Below are positions 1 to 9,018 of a stretch of 38,822 nucleotides of DNA, piece after piece. Origin of the DNA: Sphingobacteriales bacterium (GTDB lineage: Bacteria > Bacteroidota > Bacteroidia > Chitinophagales > JADJOU01); NCBI GenBank assembly GCA_021297855.1, contig JAJTHM010000021.1:1-38822 (forward strand), written 5' to 3'. How positions within the stretch are numbered: position 1 is the stretch's first letter; each line of letters opens with the position of its first letter. A program made the position numbers and the translations under genes. The notes beneath the pieces were generated by a model. The model saw nothing but the letters and a program-made list of their open reading frames with translations. It was not told where the DNA came from and made no database searches.

Positions 1-299
1 AGATGCGAGAAAATGTAGAATCATTTATGAAAGAAAGAAAGAAAAATAAAAAGCAAGTGCAAAAATACTTTCACGCAAAGCACGTCAGATATGCAGCTTA
101 GAAATTATAGTATCACTAAATATCTAAACGATTAATAATATAGGGCCATAATCTAATACTATCGAGACCAAAATTTTCTATATTACATTTTGTTGAGCCT
201 CTATCTATTTGAGAGATTGATGATTTGCAAATTAATGTACTTGTAGTAAGTAAATAAATTAGTTTTATTGTCTTAATAAACATGGTTTAATTAATAATT
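1..299. other. Left-edge non-coding region
   Basis: No gene is supported in the first 299 bases. The stretch is very AT-rich, with a purine-rich run near the start (about 27-55). At 69-84 there is a word, TTTCACGCAAAGCACG, of the ACGCAAAG kind that recurs elsewhere in the window. A lysine-rich open run of 33 codons ends at about 104 and could be the tail of a gene lying outside, but nothing in it is recognisable. The region lies downstream of the minus-strand PorP gene, and I see no clear terminator hairpin. Confidence 0.5.
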
Positions 300-1355
300 T
301 TAAAACCAAATATAAGGGCAGAAGTCATAGTATCGCTCCTTCTCAGGGCGAGTGCGAAGGACATAGCCAAAAGATAACTCTAGCCCTCCATAACTATTAC
401 TTGCTGTGCTGAGTGGAGAAGTATTCATATCATAGCTTAGCTGAATTGAACTTCGCTTAATATCATATTGAACCCATGGGATAAATGCATCTCCTGCCCT
501 CCAGCTCACACCGAGTTTTAATTTATTGCGTTCTCTGCTTTTAGGCGCTAGATTCATTCCTATTCCTCCTCCAAAAACGACTTCATATTTTTTGTCTTGA
601 TGCTGATAGAAGAAAAGAGGTATGAGGCTATATCCTTTACCTATTCTAAATTCACCATTGATATAGGCATTGATTCTATTTTGCAATAACGTATTGGTAG
701 ATTTTCGTAAAAAATTTTGTTCAGAGGATAGTAAATGTTGCATGGATCCTCCAATAGAAATGACATGCTGTTCCATAAATGTTTGCTGATAGTTCAGCCC
801 TAGTCCAAAATCAAAAAAGCCAAGGCTGAGTCGATCAAACTGCTCAGTGACTGGTAGATTTGGGTCGAAGTAGTCTCCGTTGAATTGCTCAGGAAATCGC
901 AAGAGCTCTGGGTTATAGCTTCGATTGATATAATTGACATTGGCGCCGATGGAAAGAATCATAAAATTCAATCCAGAGGTGACGAGATGATAGGCTCCAG
1001 ATCCAGTAGCTTGGAAAGTGGTATACTTGGAGTCACCGGCACGATCCGCCAGCACTTGAATTCCTAATCCAAATTTATCTTTCGTGACTTTAAAGGGAAA
1101 ATTCATGTCAGCACTCATGCCGAAAGAATTATAGTTGACGGGAATGGTCGCCCATTGGTTTCTGGCTATAGCCATCAGTCGTATGTCTTCCTCCATAGCA
1201 CCTGTATTGGCTGGATTTAGGAAAATCGGAGTTCTGTAGTATTGTGAAAAGTGTAAATCTTGACAGTAAGTATCGCTGTACTTTGAAGATATCAGAATAA
1301 TTAGAACTGCTAAATGCAGAGATCTGAATACTGTATTCCTTTTTTTGTGACACAA
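300..1355 (-). CDS. PorP/SprF family type IX secretion membrane protein
   Basis: Outer-membrane beta-barrel protein of the PorP/SprF family, which helps export or anchor type IX secretion (T9SS) substrates. The hallmark follows the signal peptide: DLHFSQYYRTPIFLNPANTG, the family's 'FSQY...P.LNPA.TG' opening. Alternating hydrophobic and aromatic strands run to an aromatic C-terminus ending in IWF. A reading frame is open up to 1505, but its first 50 codons cover intergenic-type word repeats (TTTGTG units and a 'CACTA' word). I therefore prefer the TTG codon at 1353-1355, which gives a 352-residue protein beginning with a normal signal peptide; GTG at 1385 is the alternative. It lies just downstream of the giant T9SS type B protein on the same strand. 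SprF-like proteins are usually paired with such substrates, so it is probably that protein's dedicated partner. Family call firm, start uncertain. Confidence 0.88.
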   Translation of the reverse strand: MCHKKRNTVFRSLHLAVLIILISSKYSDTYCQDLHFSQYYRTPIFLNPANTGAMEEDIRLMAIARNQWATIPVNYNSFGMSADMNFPFKVTKDKFGLGIQVLADRAGDSKYTTFQATGSGAYHLVTSGLNFMILSIGANVNYINRSYNPELLRFPEQFNGDYFDPNLPVTEQFDRLSLGFFDFGLGLNYQQTFMEQHVISIGGSMQHLLSSEQNFLRKSTNTLLQNRINAYINGEFRIGKGYSLIPLFFYQHQDKKYEVVFGGGIGMNLAPKSRERNKLKLGVSWRAGDAFIPWVQYDIKRSSIQLSYDMNTSPLSTASNSYGGLELSFGYVLRTRPEKERYYDFCPYIWF

Positions 1356-1390
1356 GGTTTCACAAAGTCTAGCACAAAGTCTCACAAAGT
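1351..1390 (-). repeat. Four-copy ACTTTGTG word array
   Basis: On the minus strand, ACTTTGTG occurs three times and the variant ACCTTGTG once; the plus-strand copies CACAAAGT/CACAAGGT start at 1351, 1361, 1373 and 1383. Spacing is 10, 12 and 10 bases. This looks like non-coding repeat text and argues that the downstream porP-like gene starts near 1355 and not at 1505. Confidence 0.7.
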
Positions 1391-1462
1391 TAAAGAATGT
1401 GTATTGAAAAATCTTACGCTCAATTTGTTTACTAATATTATTTTGGTAATCAATATCGAATT

Positions 1463-1511
1463 CTGACCACCGCTCACTATTGACTATCCGCTGACGTCTG
1501 TCCACTACCCA
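1463..1511. repeat. Degenerate 'CACTATTGACTA' word array
   Basis: A run of related short words (CTCACTATTGACTATCCGC, then TCCACTACCCACTA) fills the gap between the giant secreted-protein gene and the porP-like gene. Its last word runs into the TAG stop codon of the giant gene (1512-1514). The array is degenerate, so copy boundaries are approximate. Confidence 0.5.
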
Positions 1512-4500
1512 CTATTTTAATATCGTAATATTCCCCTTCTTAGTCATATTGGCTCCACCTATGCACTCTACATAGAGATGATAAGCAAATACACCAGGCT
1601 CTAACTCTATTCCTTTATAAGTGCCATCCCACCCTTTTTTCTGATTGGTACTTTCAAAGACAAGCTGCCCCCACCGATCATAAATCATGAATTGCATTTT
1701 TTGGATATTATCTCCCATCACATAGAGGGCATCATTTTTTCCATCCTTGTTGGGAGTGAATCCTGTAGGGACATATACTTCTGGGTCATCGCAAACTTCA
1801 TAATATACAGTGACTACGACAGAGTCCCCGCTCCGGCATCCTAGCGGATCTCTCACCTCTACATAGTAGGTGGTCGTCGTATCAGGTGAGGCTTCTGGAC
1901 TAGGGATAAACTTATTGTCCAAAGTCCTGGATGGCGACCATAAATAGCCGACGACATTTGAAGCACTCGCTTGTAAAATCGTTTTCGAACCGTATTCTAT
2001 TTTATCAGGATTGGCAGTGACACTCAGGTCATCTAAATATCTGCTATAATCTACTTTAATGGAGTCTCTATATTGACATTTAGTAAAAAGACTACTCAAT
2101 GCTACGCATCGAATAAGTGCGGAATCAACAATCTTATAACTGACAATGTTCTTGTTATTAGCAATCCAATTCGTCGGATTCCAATTGTAGGTGAAGGTAG
2201 GATTAAAATTAGCATTGAGAGTTAAGGTATCTCCTTTGCATACTAGTTTATTCCCTGCAATTTTTAAGAACAAAGTATCTTTTCTCATAGCGATGCTATC
2301 TATCACAGAACATCCTATTCCGCGATTCAAGTTTGCATTGATATAAAATTTTGTATCCTGATTTATCCAAGCTCTAATTTTATTTGTCCCTTGACCAGTC
2401 AAAATGGGTTGTGATGGAGCCCATTGATAGGTTACCTTTGATAGGTTGGGTACTTCTAATTTCACTGTATCAAATTTGCAGACAATCGAATCTCGCGATA
2501 GAAATTTAAAAATAGATGCATTGAAAATTTGAATTCGCAAGGAATCATTTAATCTACAATTATTCGAATCTATTACCGTGAGTCTGTATGTGGTAGGTTG
2601 TGTTATAGTCACTATCGTTTTATTGGTATTGGCTCCTGTTGACCATTGATAGCTGGCTCCATTCAATTGTGTGGCATTGAGCGAGACCGTATCGCCTGCG
2701 CAGACCACGGTATCGGCCCATAGTTTTAAATTAGGGTTTCCCACAAAAACGAAATGTGTATCTACAGCAGTACATTGATTCTTAAATCGGGCAGTAACAA
2801 AATAATTTCTACTGACATCGGTTTTAAATACAGCCGTATTGAGAAGAGAATTGAAAAGGGCATTGATAGGTCCCCAGACATAAGACGTATTAGGAATCAA
2901 ACTTGCCGATAGACTCACAAAACTATCTTTGCAGTTGCTGAGGGGGCCTTGAATTTGGATGAGGTTTTCAAATAAACGAACCCTAGCCGTGTCTCTATAC
3001 ATACAAGCTGGTCTGGAGATGAGTGTCGCTTGAATATAAATACTACTATCATTGCTAAACGGCCCAAATCGCGCAGGACTGACCCCTTGCGTGGTCTGTA
3101 ATAGAGCATTTGGATTCCAAATGAGTGCCCACCTAGAGTTTAAGTTTGCAATGACATCTACACTCTGCCCTCTGCATGTTATGGTATCGGGGTTCCAATT
3201 TACAGCGTCCTGTAATAGTTTAAAAGAAATTGTTTTGTTCGCGTAGCAGGCATTATTAACCCTATATTCAATATGGATGGTTCGGGTGGTATCTACTCGA
3301 AATTGGGCCGAGGTTGCATTTTGAGAAATGATATTCGAACTAGGATTAAACGTATATTGGCCTCCTAATAAATTAGATGAATAATTTATCGTTAAAATCT
3401 CATCCTTACAACCAATTGAATCCATCTGCAAGTTTAGAGCGGCATTGACTACTTGGACTTGCATACTATCATGCGAAATGCAATTAAAATCTGAGACATA
3501 GCTTAATTTCACCTTGGTATTGGTATTGATAATTAATCTAGCGCTATCTCTATTTTGAAATGCAATCAGATTAAATGGTTCCCATTGATAAATTCCATTG
3601 GGATAGTTTGTACCTATAAATAATGCGTCCTCTAACTTACAAACAACACTTGGACCATTTATAGATAAAGGTTTAGGAGTGTCTATGAGGACTGTTTGCT
3701 CTAGAGTATCGGTACACCCATTTTTTGTGAGATAAGCTCTAAACGTGGTTTGTGTATTTACTTTTACCTTAGGAGAAAAAGTAGTACTCCCAGACATTTG
3801 ACTATTCGGGGTCCAGGAAATAGTGGCACCTGGATCAATAATTCCCCTTAGACCTATGATAATAGAGTCGCCCTTACAACTTTTGACGGGAGGTAGAGTA
3901 GTAAAAGCGTTGTTTAGAATATAAATTGATTTCCTAATCGTGTCCGTTTTGTTACATGATGAATTATCATTAATGATTAGAGTCACATTTTGCAAACCAT
4001 AGCTTGTAAAAGTAAAACTTGGATTGGTTTGCGTAGAGGTTCCTTGACCATTAAAGTTCCACAAATAATTAGGACTTGCCGATACAGCTCTCGAAGTGTT
4101 CGTAAAGTTTATTGATAAATTTTGACAATTGGTGTTGGCTGTAAAATCAGCTTTGGCAGTTTGAGAAGTATCTAAATGCCGCACATAGAACGAATCGAAG
4201 ATATAACATTTTTGGGTATCTTGAATATGTACATAAAAATATTGTGATTGGCTCGGTTTGGCTTTTATTTTAGCCGTATCCACCTTGCCTATTATGGGCG
4301 GGAAGGGTGTCCATTGATAGGTAGCGCCATTCATCTGGGTAGCTTGAATGTATGAAGTATCACCAGGACAAATCACGGAATCTCCGGTTATTTTTATTAA
4401 ATCATTCACAATGCGAATACGAATCGAATCCGTTTCTACGCAGTTATTATCGACTACCGTCATGCGATAAAATCCAGTTTGTGGAACCCTAAATGTAGCT

Positions 4501-7500
4501 GTTGTATCCGTTTGATTGAGAAGAAGAGAAGCGGGACTCCATTGCACATTAGCGCCTTTAGAACTGCTGTGACGAATCGTCACAAGACTGTCTTTGCATT
4601 TTAAGGTATCCGCAGTCAAATTCATAAATAAATCAATGAATTTTACCAAAGCAGAATCCTTAAATTGACAATAACTTTTAAGATTATGCGTAGCTTCAAT
4701 ATATACTTTTCTATTGGTATTGCTAAAATTAAAGCGCGCAGGGCTGGTGCTTTGAGGTGTGACTAAAGTCGCAGCTGGTTGCCACAATATCGTATAGTTT
4801 AGATGCGTTGCGGCAGTAGCTACTATTTCTTCATTCCAGCAGACGATGCTATCCACCTGCCAATTTACCTGATCCTTTAACAACTTGAAGCGAATCGTAT
4901 CACGGGCAATGCAGTTGGTTGAAATTGTTTTTGTCGCTATGAGACTAAAGGTGGTATCTAGTATAAATCTCGTGGTATCGCCATTTTGAAATAGTGGGCT
5001 TATAGAAGGAGAAAAACTAAGAGTACCCCCTTGAAAATTTGATTTCGCCAATAAAGTGATAACATCTCCTTTGCAACCTATTGTATCTGCTTCTATAGTT
5101 AAGGTCGGTGTGCCGGCTACAATCGTCTTTTTGGTAGTGGAAATACAACCATAAATACTCGTATAGTTTACTGTGATATCCAGGGGTAATGTTGTAAAAG
5201 TAAATTCAGCAGTGTCTCTATTTGATTTCGTTAAAACACTTTTTGGCAACCAATCATAATTGCCTTGAGAATAGAGATTCGTGGTGAATAAAGTTTTAGC
5301 TCCTACACAAGAAATGTTGTCTCCTACTATGATGAGATTCTTAGGGGTATCTACGATCACTCTCTGGTAAAAGGTATCCGTGCAACCTGTCTTTTTAATA
5401 ATAAGACGATATTGGGTGGTATTCGATGGGGAAGCAAACGGGGACAGGATACTGGTATCGTCAATGCTTGAAGTGGGTGTCCAAGTAAAGGTCATACCTG
5501 TATCCTTAATATTCGTGAAGCCTATTCTCACAGAACTACCTGCACAGATAGTTTTATCGGATAACGTATCTGAAGTAGTTCCTAAAACCACTATAGTTTT
5601 AAAGATTGTATCTGCAATATTACAGGAAGTGGTATCTCTGACAATCAATCTAGCAGAATAGAGCCCTGGATTTGTGAAGGTTATTGTTGGTTCTTTGACT
5701 GAGGATGTGGCCCCATTGCTAAATAGCCAGAAAAATTGAGTATTGGTACTGACTGTATGGCTGAAGTTATTCATCTTGATATTCGCCGGAGCACAGGCTG
5801 GGGTGTAGGTGAAATCTGCTTTCACCGGAAGCCCGAAGTCGAATTTGAAAACGCCAAGGTTGCAATTGCTGCTATTGTTTGTAGGGCCCACTACAGAAGC
5901 TGCATTTGGATATATTGGGAAATTTTGTTGTCCACCACAGCCAGCGCACACGGCATGATAGACAATCCCATTTTTGTCAAACCTGCTGGTTCCGCCATCC
6001 ACATGTTCTTCTGATAAAGCAGTAGTTCCGCCGAAAAAGCTGCCATAATACAAGGCACTCAAATCCCCTTCCAATATCATCATATAAAATCCATTGCCAA
6101 GAGTGGTGGATTGAAAAGCATTTGAAGTCACTGGTAAACCAGATGTATTTAGAGAAAAAGTATTAAAGGATCCAAGATTACTACCCCATCCAGTGATGAA
6201 TATTTTATCACAATAGTCCACCAAAAAGGCTGTGGGAGATATGTCTGGGTTTTGATTTCCTCTGCCAAACATGGTAGAGCGAAGTTTAGCGCTCACAGTC
6301 GGATTTAAAACAGATACAAATTGACCTGTATGTGGAATTGAATAAGCAGCACTTACTAAAAAATAATTCGTACTACTATGGGTCGTCTGCCCTAGCACAT
6401 AAACTTTGCTACTGTCGCCAGATTCTACAAAATAGATTTGATCATAATCTGAAGTTCCGTAATAGGTTGCATAGCGCAGCGAGGTCAAATTGTTATTGAG
6501 CGATACAACCATGCCATCGGTACCTCCACTATAGGTTCCATTGACTACCCCGCTCGTAGCGCCTATGTTAGAAGAAGCTGTTCCTCCAGCGGCTATAATG
6601 TTTCCTGCCTTATCAAAACATAAGTCATATAGCGCATCGTCTCCCGATCCTCCTATGTAGGTAAAGCTAAGTAAGGTTGTCAGATTGGTATTAAATTTAG
6701 CTAGAATACCATCGTAGCTGCCAGAGTTAGTCGTTTTAAAGCCCCCAGTCACGGTAGGTAAATTATTTGAATTGGATAGCGAGGCTAAATAGATATTCCC
6801 CAAAGTGTCTGTTTCTATTTCTCCGCGAATACCATCGCCATAGTTTTTCACCAAGTCGGTGCTAATTCCTACTCCATCTGTACTAGAGCCTCCAAAGTAT
6901 GAAGAGCCGACAAGTCCTGTTCCTGTGGGATTAAATTTTGTAATGGCTATGTCCGCACCATTTGGATATGAAATACCTAGCCCATTCAAAGAAGGTATGC
7001 CAGAAAGTGCGGGTCCTCCTGCATGTGTTCTTCGAAAGGCACCTACTGTGGTTGGGAAATTTGTAGAACTTGTCGTAGAAAGCAAAATGAGCCTATTATT
7101 TTGGTCCACGACAAGGCTATGAGGCACATCAAAACTAGTGCCACCAATATAAGTAGAATAAACTCGTGCATTACCCGTAGGGGTAAATTTTGTAATTCCA
7201 ATATCGGATTGACCACCAAAGGTGGTCTGATAGGCACCCATTGTCGTTGGGTAGCCAGCAGCGAAAACCAAGCCTGTTCCGTATAGGTGACCAGCAAAAT
7301 CATAGGTGGCCGACGCTCCAAAATTGTCTCCAGTAGAACCGCTATACGAACTAAAAATAATTTGAGGATCGATTTCTAATACTTGACTTCCAATGATTTC
7401 CTTTATATCTACCTGAAAGCTCAATACATTGTTTTCGAGAATAAAATTACTGCTGATGTCTCTTATCTGACCTTCTTGATGCAGAAAGGTAATTGGTTTT

Positions 7501-8150
7501 TCATCTACAACATCGCCGAGGACAGTCGTTGAAACTAAATCACCTTTGGTATTGAGATATAAATTGGCAAGACCATTAAATTTCATTTTTATATCACTCA
7601 CTTTGGCTCCAGCGCGGAGGTAAAAGGTGTATTTGGGTTGAAAATATTTAGAACTGATCACTAAATCAATGTGAGGATAAATATCTTTGTACCGGACATC
7701 TTCAAATCCATGACAACCTCCTTTCCACTGTGATGGGTCTTCTCCAAGGAAATAATTGAAATACTCTTCAAATTTCTTCTCAGGGTAGATTTGTGGATTA
7801 GGATGACTATTTAAAAATTCTATATTGTACGCATGGGCATTGCAGGGTTTGCTGAAATCAAAGCTAGAATCAAACTTATGACTATTATTTTCCGCTACAT
7901 TTACTGTGATTTTATTGTTCTCAAGGTATATAGCCCCATTTTTAATATTTGTCTTAAACCGCACATTTTGATGCCATTGACCTTTATTTTCTATATAAAT
8001 TAGCTTACTCGATGAGCCATTGTGTGCGAATGCCTGCAATTGATAGATAAGTGTGAAAAGAAAAACATGGAATATTCTCACGAATATGTTTTGTCGTTTA
8101 GAAATATTATTCACACAAATATAGGCAATTACGAGTAAAACTCCAAGCAT
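1512..8150 (-). CDS. Giant T9SS type B secreted protein (SBBP propeller, PKD, Ig-like modules)
   Basis: Secreted or cell-surface protein of 2212 residues. A hydrophobic export segment lies near residues 24-42. Residues about 48-270 match the N-terminal domain (ENKGQWHQNV opening) that precedes SBBP repeats in Bacteroidota surface proteins. Residues about 270-775 are SBBP-type beta-propeller repeats (for example YSTYIGGTSFDVPHSLVVD). Two PKD domains start near 778 and 1334, each followed by short Ig-like modules opening with a CxGDxxxL-like motif (14 counted). The last ~95 residues (from about 2118) are the gliding-motility C-terminal domain, with VPTGFTPNKDGKNDALYV and IYDRWGQLVFES, the type B sorting signal for T9SS. 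The PKD-plus-six-module block is duplicated with a 556-residue period. The PorP/SprF-like gene follows directly. Likely an adhesin or filament; ligand unknown. The ATG start puts about 23 residues before the hydrophobic segment, so the start could be slightly different. Confidence 0.93.
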   Translation of the reverse strand: MLGVLLVIAYICVNNISKRQNIFVRIFHVFLFTLIYQLQAFAHNGSSSKLIYIENKGQWHQNVRFKTNIKNGAIYLENNKITVNVAENNSHKFDSSFDFSKPCNAHAYNIEFLNSHPNPQIYPEKKFEEYFNYFLGEDPSQWKGGCHGFEDVRYKDIYPHIDLVISSKYFQPKYTFYLRAGAKVSDIKMKFNGLANLYLNTKGDLVSTTVLGDVVDEKPITFLHQEGQIRDISSNFILENNVLSFQVDIKEIIGSQVLEIDPQIIFSSYSGSTGDNFGASATYDFAGHLYGTGLVFAAGYPTTMGAYQTTFGGQSDIGITKFTPTGNARVYSTYIGGTSFDVPHSLVVDQNNRLILLSTTSSTNFPTTVGAFRRTHAGGPALSGIPSLNGLGISYPNGADIAITKFNPTGTGLVGSSYFGGSSTDGVGISTDLVKNYGDGIRGEIETDTLGNIYLASLSNSNNLPTVTGGFKTTNSGSYDGILAKFNTNLTTLLSFTYIGGSGDDALYDLCFDKAGNIIAAGGTASSNIGATSGVVNGTYSGGTDGMVVSLNNNLTSLRYATYYGTSDYDQIYFVESGDSSKVYVLGQTTHSSTNYFLVSAAYSIPHTGQFVSVLNPTVSAKLRSTMFGRGNQNPDISPTAFLVDYCDKIFITGWGSNLGSFNTFSLNTSGLPVTSNAFQSTTLGNGFYMMILEGDLSALYYGSFFGGTTALSEEHVDGGTSRFDKNGIVYHAVCAGCGGQQNFPIYPNAASVVGPTNNSSNCNLGVFKFDFGLPVKADFTYTPACAPANIKMNNFSHTVSTNTQFFWLFSNGATSSVKEPTITFTNPGLYSARLIVRDTTSCNIADTIFKTIVVLGTTSDTLSDKTICAGSSVRIGFTNIKDTGMTFTWTPTSSIDDTSILSPFASPSNTTQYRLIIKKTGCTDTFYQRVIVDTPKNLIIVGDNISCVGAKTLFTTNLYSQGNYDWLPKSVLTKSNRDTAEFTFTTLPLDITVNYTSIYGCISTTKKTIVAGTPTLTIEADTIGCKGDVITLLAKSNFQGGTLSFSPSISPLFQNGDTTRFILDTTFSLIATKTISTNCIARDTIRFKLLKDQVNWQVDSIVCWNEEIVATAATHLNYTILWQPAATLVTPQSTSPARFNFSNTNRKVYIEATHNLKSYCQFKDSALVKFIDLFMNLTADTLKCKDSLVTIRHSSSKGANVQWSPASLLLNQTDTTATFRVPQTGFYRMTVVDNNCVETDSIRIRIVNDLIKITGDSVICPGDTSYIQATQMNGATYQWTPFPPIIGKVDTAKIKAKPSQSQYFYVHIQDTQKCYIFDSFYVRHLDTSQTAKADFTANTNCQNLSINFTNTSRAVSASPNYLWNFNGQGTSTQTNPSFTFTSYGLQNVTLIINDNSSCNKTDTIRKSIYILNNAFTTLPPVKSCKGDSIIIGLRGIIDPGATISWTPNSQMSGSTTFSPKVKVNTQTTFRAYLTKNGCTDTLEQTVLIDTPKPLSINGPSVVCKLEDALFIGTNYPNGIYQWEPFNLIAFQNRDSARLIINTNTKVKLSYVSDFNCISHDSMQVQVVNAALNLQMDSIGCKDEILTINYSSNLLGGQYTFNPSSNIISQNATSAQFRVDTTRTIHIEYRVNNACYANKTISFKLLQDAVNWNPDTITCRGQSVDVIANLNSRWALIWNPNALLQTTQGVSPARFGPFSNDSSIYIQATLISRPACMYRDTARVRLFENLIQIQGPLSNCKDSFVSLSASLIPNTSYVWGPINALFNSLLNTAVFKTDVSRNYFVTARFKNQCTAVDTHFVFVGNPNLKLWADTVVCAGDTVSLNATQLNGASYQWSTGANTNKTIVTITQPTTYRLTVIDSNNCRLNDSLRIQIFNASIFKFLSRDSIVCKFDTVKLEVPNLSKVTYQWAPSQPILTGQGTNKIRAWINQDTKFYINANLNRGIGCSVIDSIAMRKDTLFLKIAGNKLVCKGDTLTLNANFNPTFTYNWNPTNWIANNKNIVSYKIVDSALIRCVALSSLFTKCQYRDSIKVDYSRYLDDLSVTANPDKIEYGSKTILQASASNVVGYLWSPSRTLDNKFIPSPEASPDTTTTYYVEVRDPLGCRSGDSVVVTVYYEVCDDPEVYVPTGFTPNKDGKNDALYVMGDNIQKMQFMIYDRWGQLVFESTNQKKGWDGTYKGIELEPGVFAYHLYVECIGGANMTKKGNITILK

Positions 8151-8178
8151 TTTTTGAAGGTTAAATTATTTTTTTATT

Positions 8179-8186
8179 TACATTTG
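8179..8186 (+). promoter_or_regulatory. Bacteroidota -7 promoter element (TACATTTG)
   Basis: TACATTTG matches the Bacteroidota -7 consensus TAnnTTTG exactly. A TTG preceded by a T run lies at 8154-8156, 22 bases upstream, close to the usual -33 spacing. The ATG of the OmpA-domain gene is 22 bases downstream. Confidence 0.65.
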
Positions 8187-8207
8187 CTATAGTTTTAAAA
8201 TAGAAGC

Positions 8208-8999
8208 ATGAATCTAAAGAGTGTATTACTCCTAATTTTTTTCATTATTTTTACAATCCTGTGTTGGAGGAATTATGTTTGTGACATAAAAAACCTTTGT
8301 CCAGAGTCTGGTGAAGAGGGTATTGTGCATGCGCATCCTATTCAGTTTTACAAGAACTCCGATAATTACCTACTCGGAAATTTTGACATTTATGCAGACT
8401 CCATTATCCGATTAGGTCAATCGCAGAATATTGAAATCGTAGGCTATTATCATCAAGACGAGATCAATACGACAGAATATGAAAATTTAGGTATAGCCAG
8501 AGCGCACTCTTTAAAAGAGTTGCTGATAAATAGAGGACTCGATTCTAACAGAATAAGTGTTTTTAGCATGAGCCAGAATTTGGATTTTAAAGATAGTTTT
8601 GATATAGCCACAGCAGTCGTTGGGGCGACCCAAATAGACATGAATACTAATCAGGTGCAGTTGGTAACCCACCATGGTATCACAGAGGTCTATTTCCCTT
8701 CGAATTCAGATGAGGAGATTGAAAGTGAATTGCTCGATTCTTTTTTAAAAGAATTGGTGCAAAATTCAAAGGATAAAAAGATGAGACTCCAAGGTCATAC
8801 AGATAATGTCGGGGACGAAGAGTCAAATAAAAGTCTGTCCTTAAAAAGAACGTATACTATTCGGGATCGTCTTTTAATGCTTGGTATGCCTGAATCTAAT
8901 ATCGAATGCATAGGCAGAGGTTCAAGCGCTCCGAAAGTCAATAATTCTACACCTGATAATCGCGCATTGAATAGACGTGTGGAGATAACTATTCGTTAA
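8208..8999 (+). CDS. OmpA family protein with two OmpA-like domains
   Basis: Membrane-anchored or exported protein of 263 residues. Residues about 4-20 are a hydrophobic anchor or signal. The C-terminal ~90 residues are a classical OmpA peptidoglycan-binding domain: RLQGHTDNVGDEESNKSLSL with RAL-NRRVEI at the end, and the expected Asp and Arg that contact diaminopimelate. Residues about 50-125 look like a second, weaker OmpA fold (IEIVGYYHQDE, then RAHSLKELLINRGLDSNRIS) with the usual GHTD motif replaced by GYYHQD, so it probably does not bind peptidoglycan the same way. A TAnnTTTG promoter sits upstream. The helix-hairpin-helix membrane gene follows after 19 bases, so the two are likely co-transcribed. 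Role inferred: linking the envelope to peptidoglycan. Confidence 0.88.
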   Translation: MNLKSVLLLIFFIIFTILCWRNYVCDIKNLCPESGEEGIVHAHPIQFYKNSDNYLLGNFDIYADSIIRLGQSQNIEIVGYYHQDEINTTEYENLGIARAHSLKELLINRGLDSNRISVFSMSQNLDFKDSFDIATAVVGATQIDMNTNQVQLVTHHGITEVYFPSNSDEEIESELLDSFLKELVQNSKDKKMRLQGHTDNVGDEESNKSLSLKRTYTIRDRLLMLGMPESNIECIGRGSSAPKVNNSTPDNRALNRRVEITIR

Positions 9000-9018
9000 T
9001 CAGTCAAATATTTACTTT

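Noticed and set aside
3-104. Lysine-rich open run at the left edge that might be the end of a plus-strand gene
   Set aside because: Only 33 codons, no recognisable motif, and it crosses repeat-word text (CACGCAAAG); it may be chance.
5380-6014. Two plus-strand open frames of 92-93 codons antisense to the giant secreted-protein gene
   Set aside because: They lie wholly opposite well-conserved SBBP and PKD coding sequence, have no domain-like features, and the minus-strand frame is clearly the coding one.
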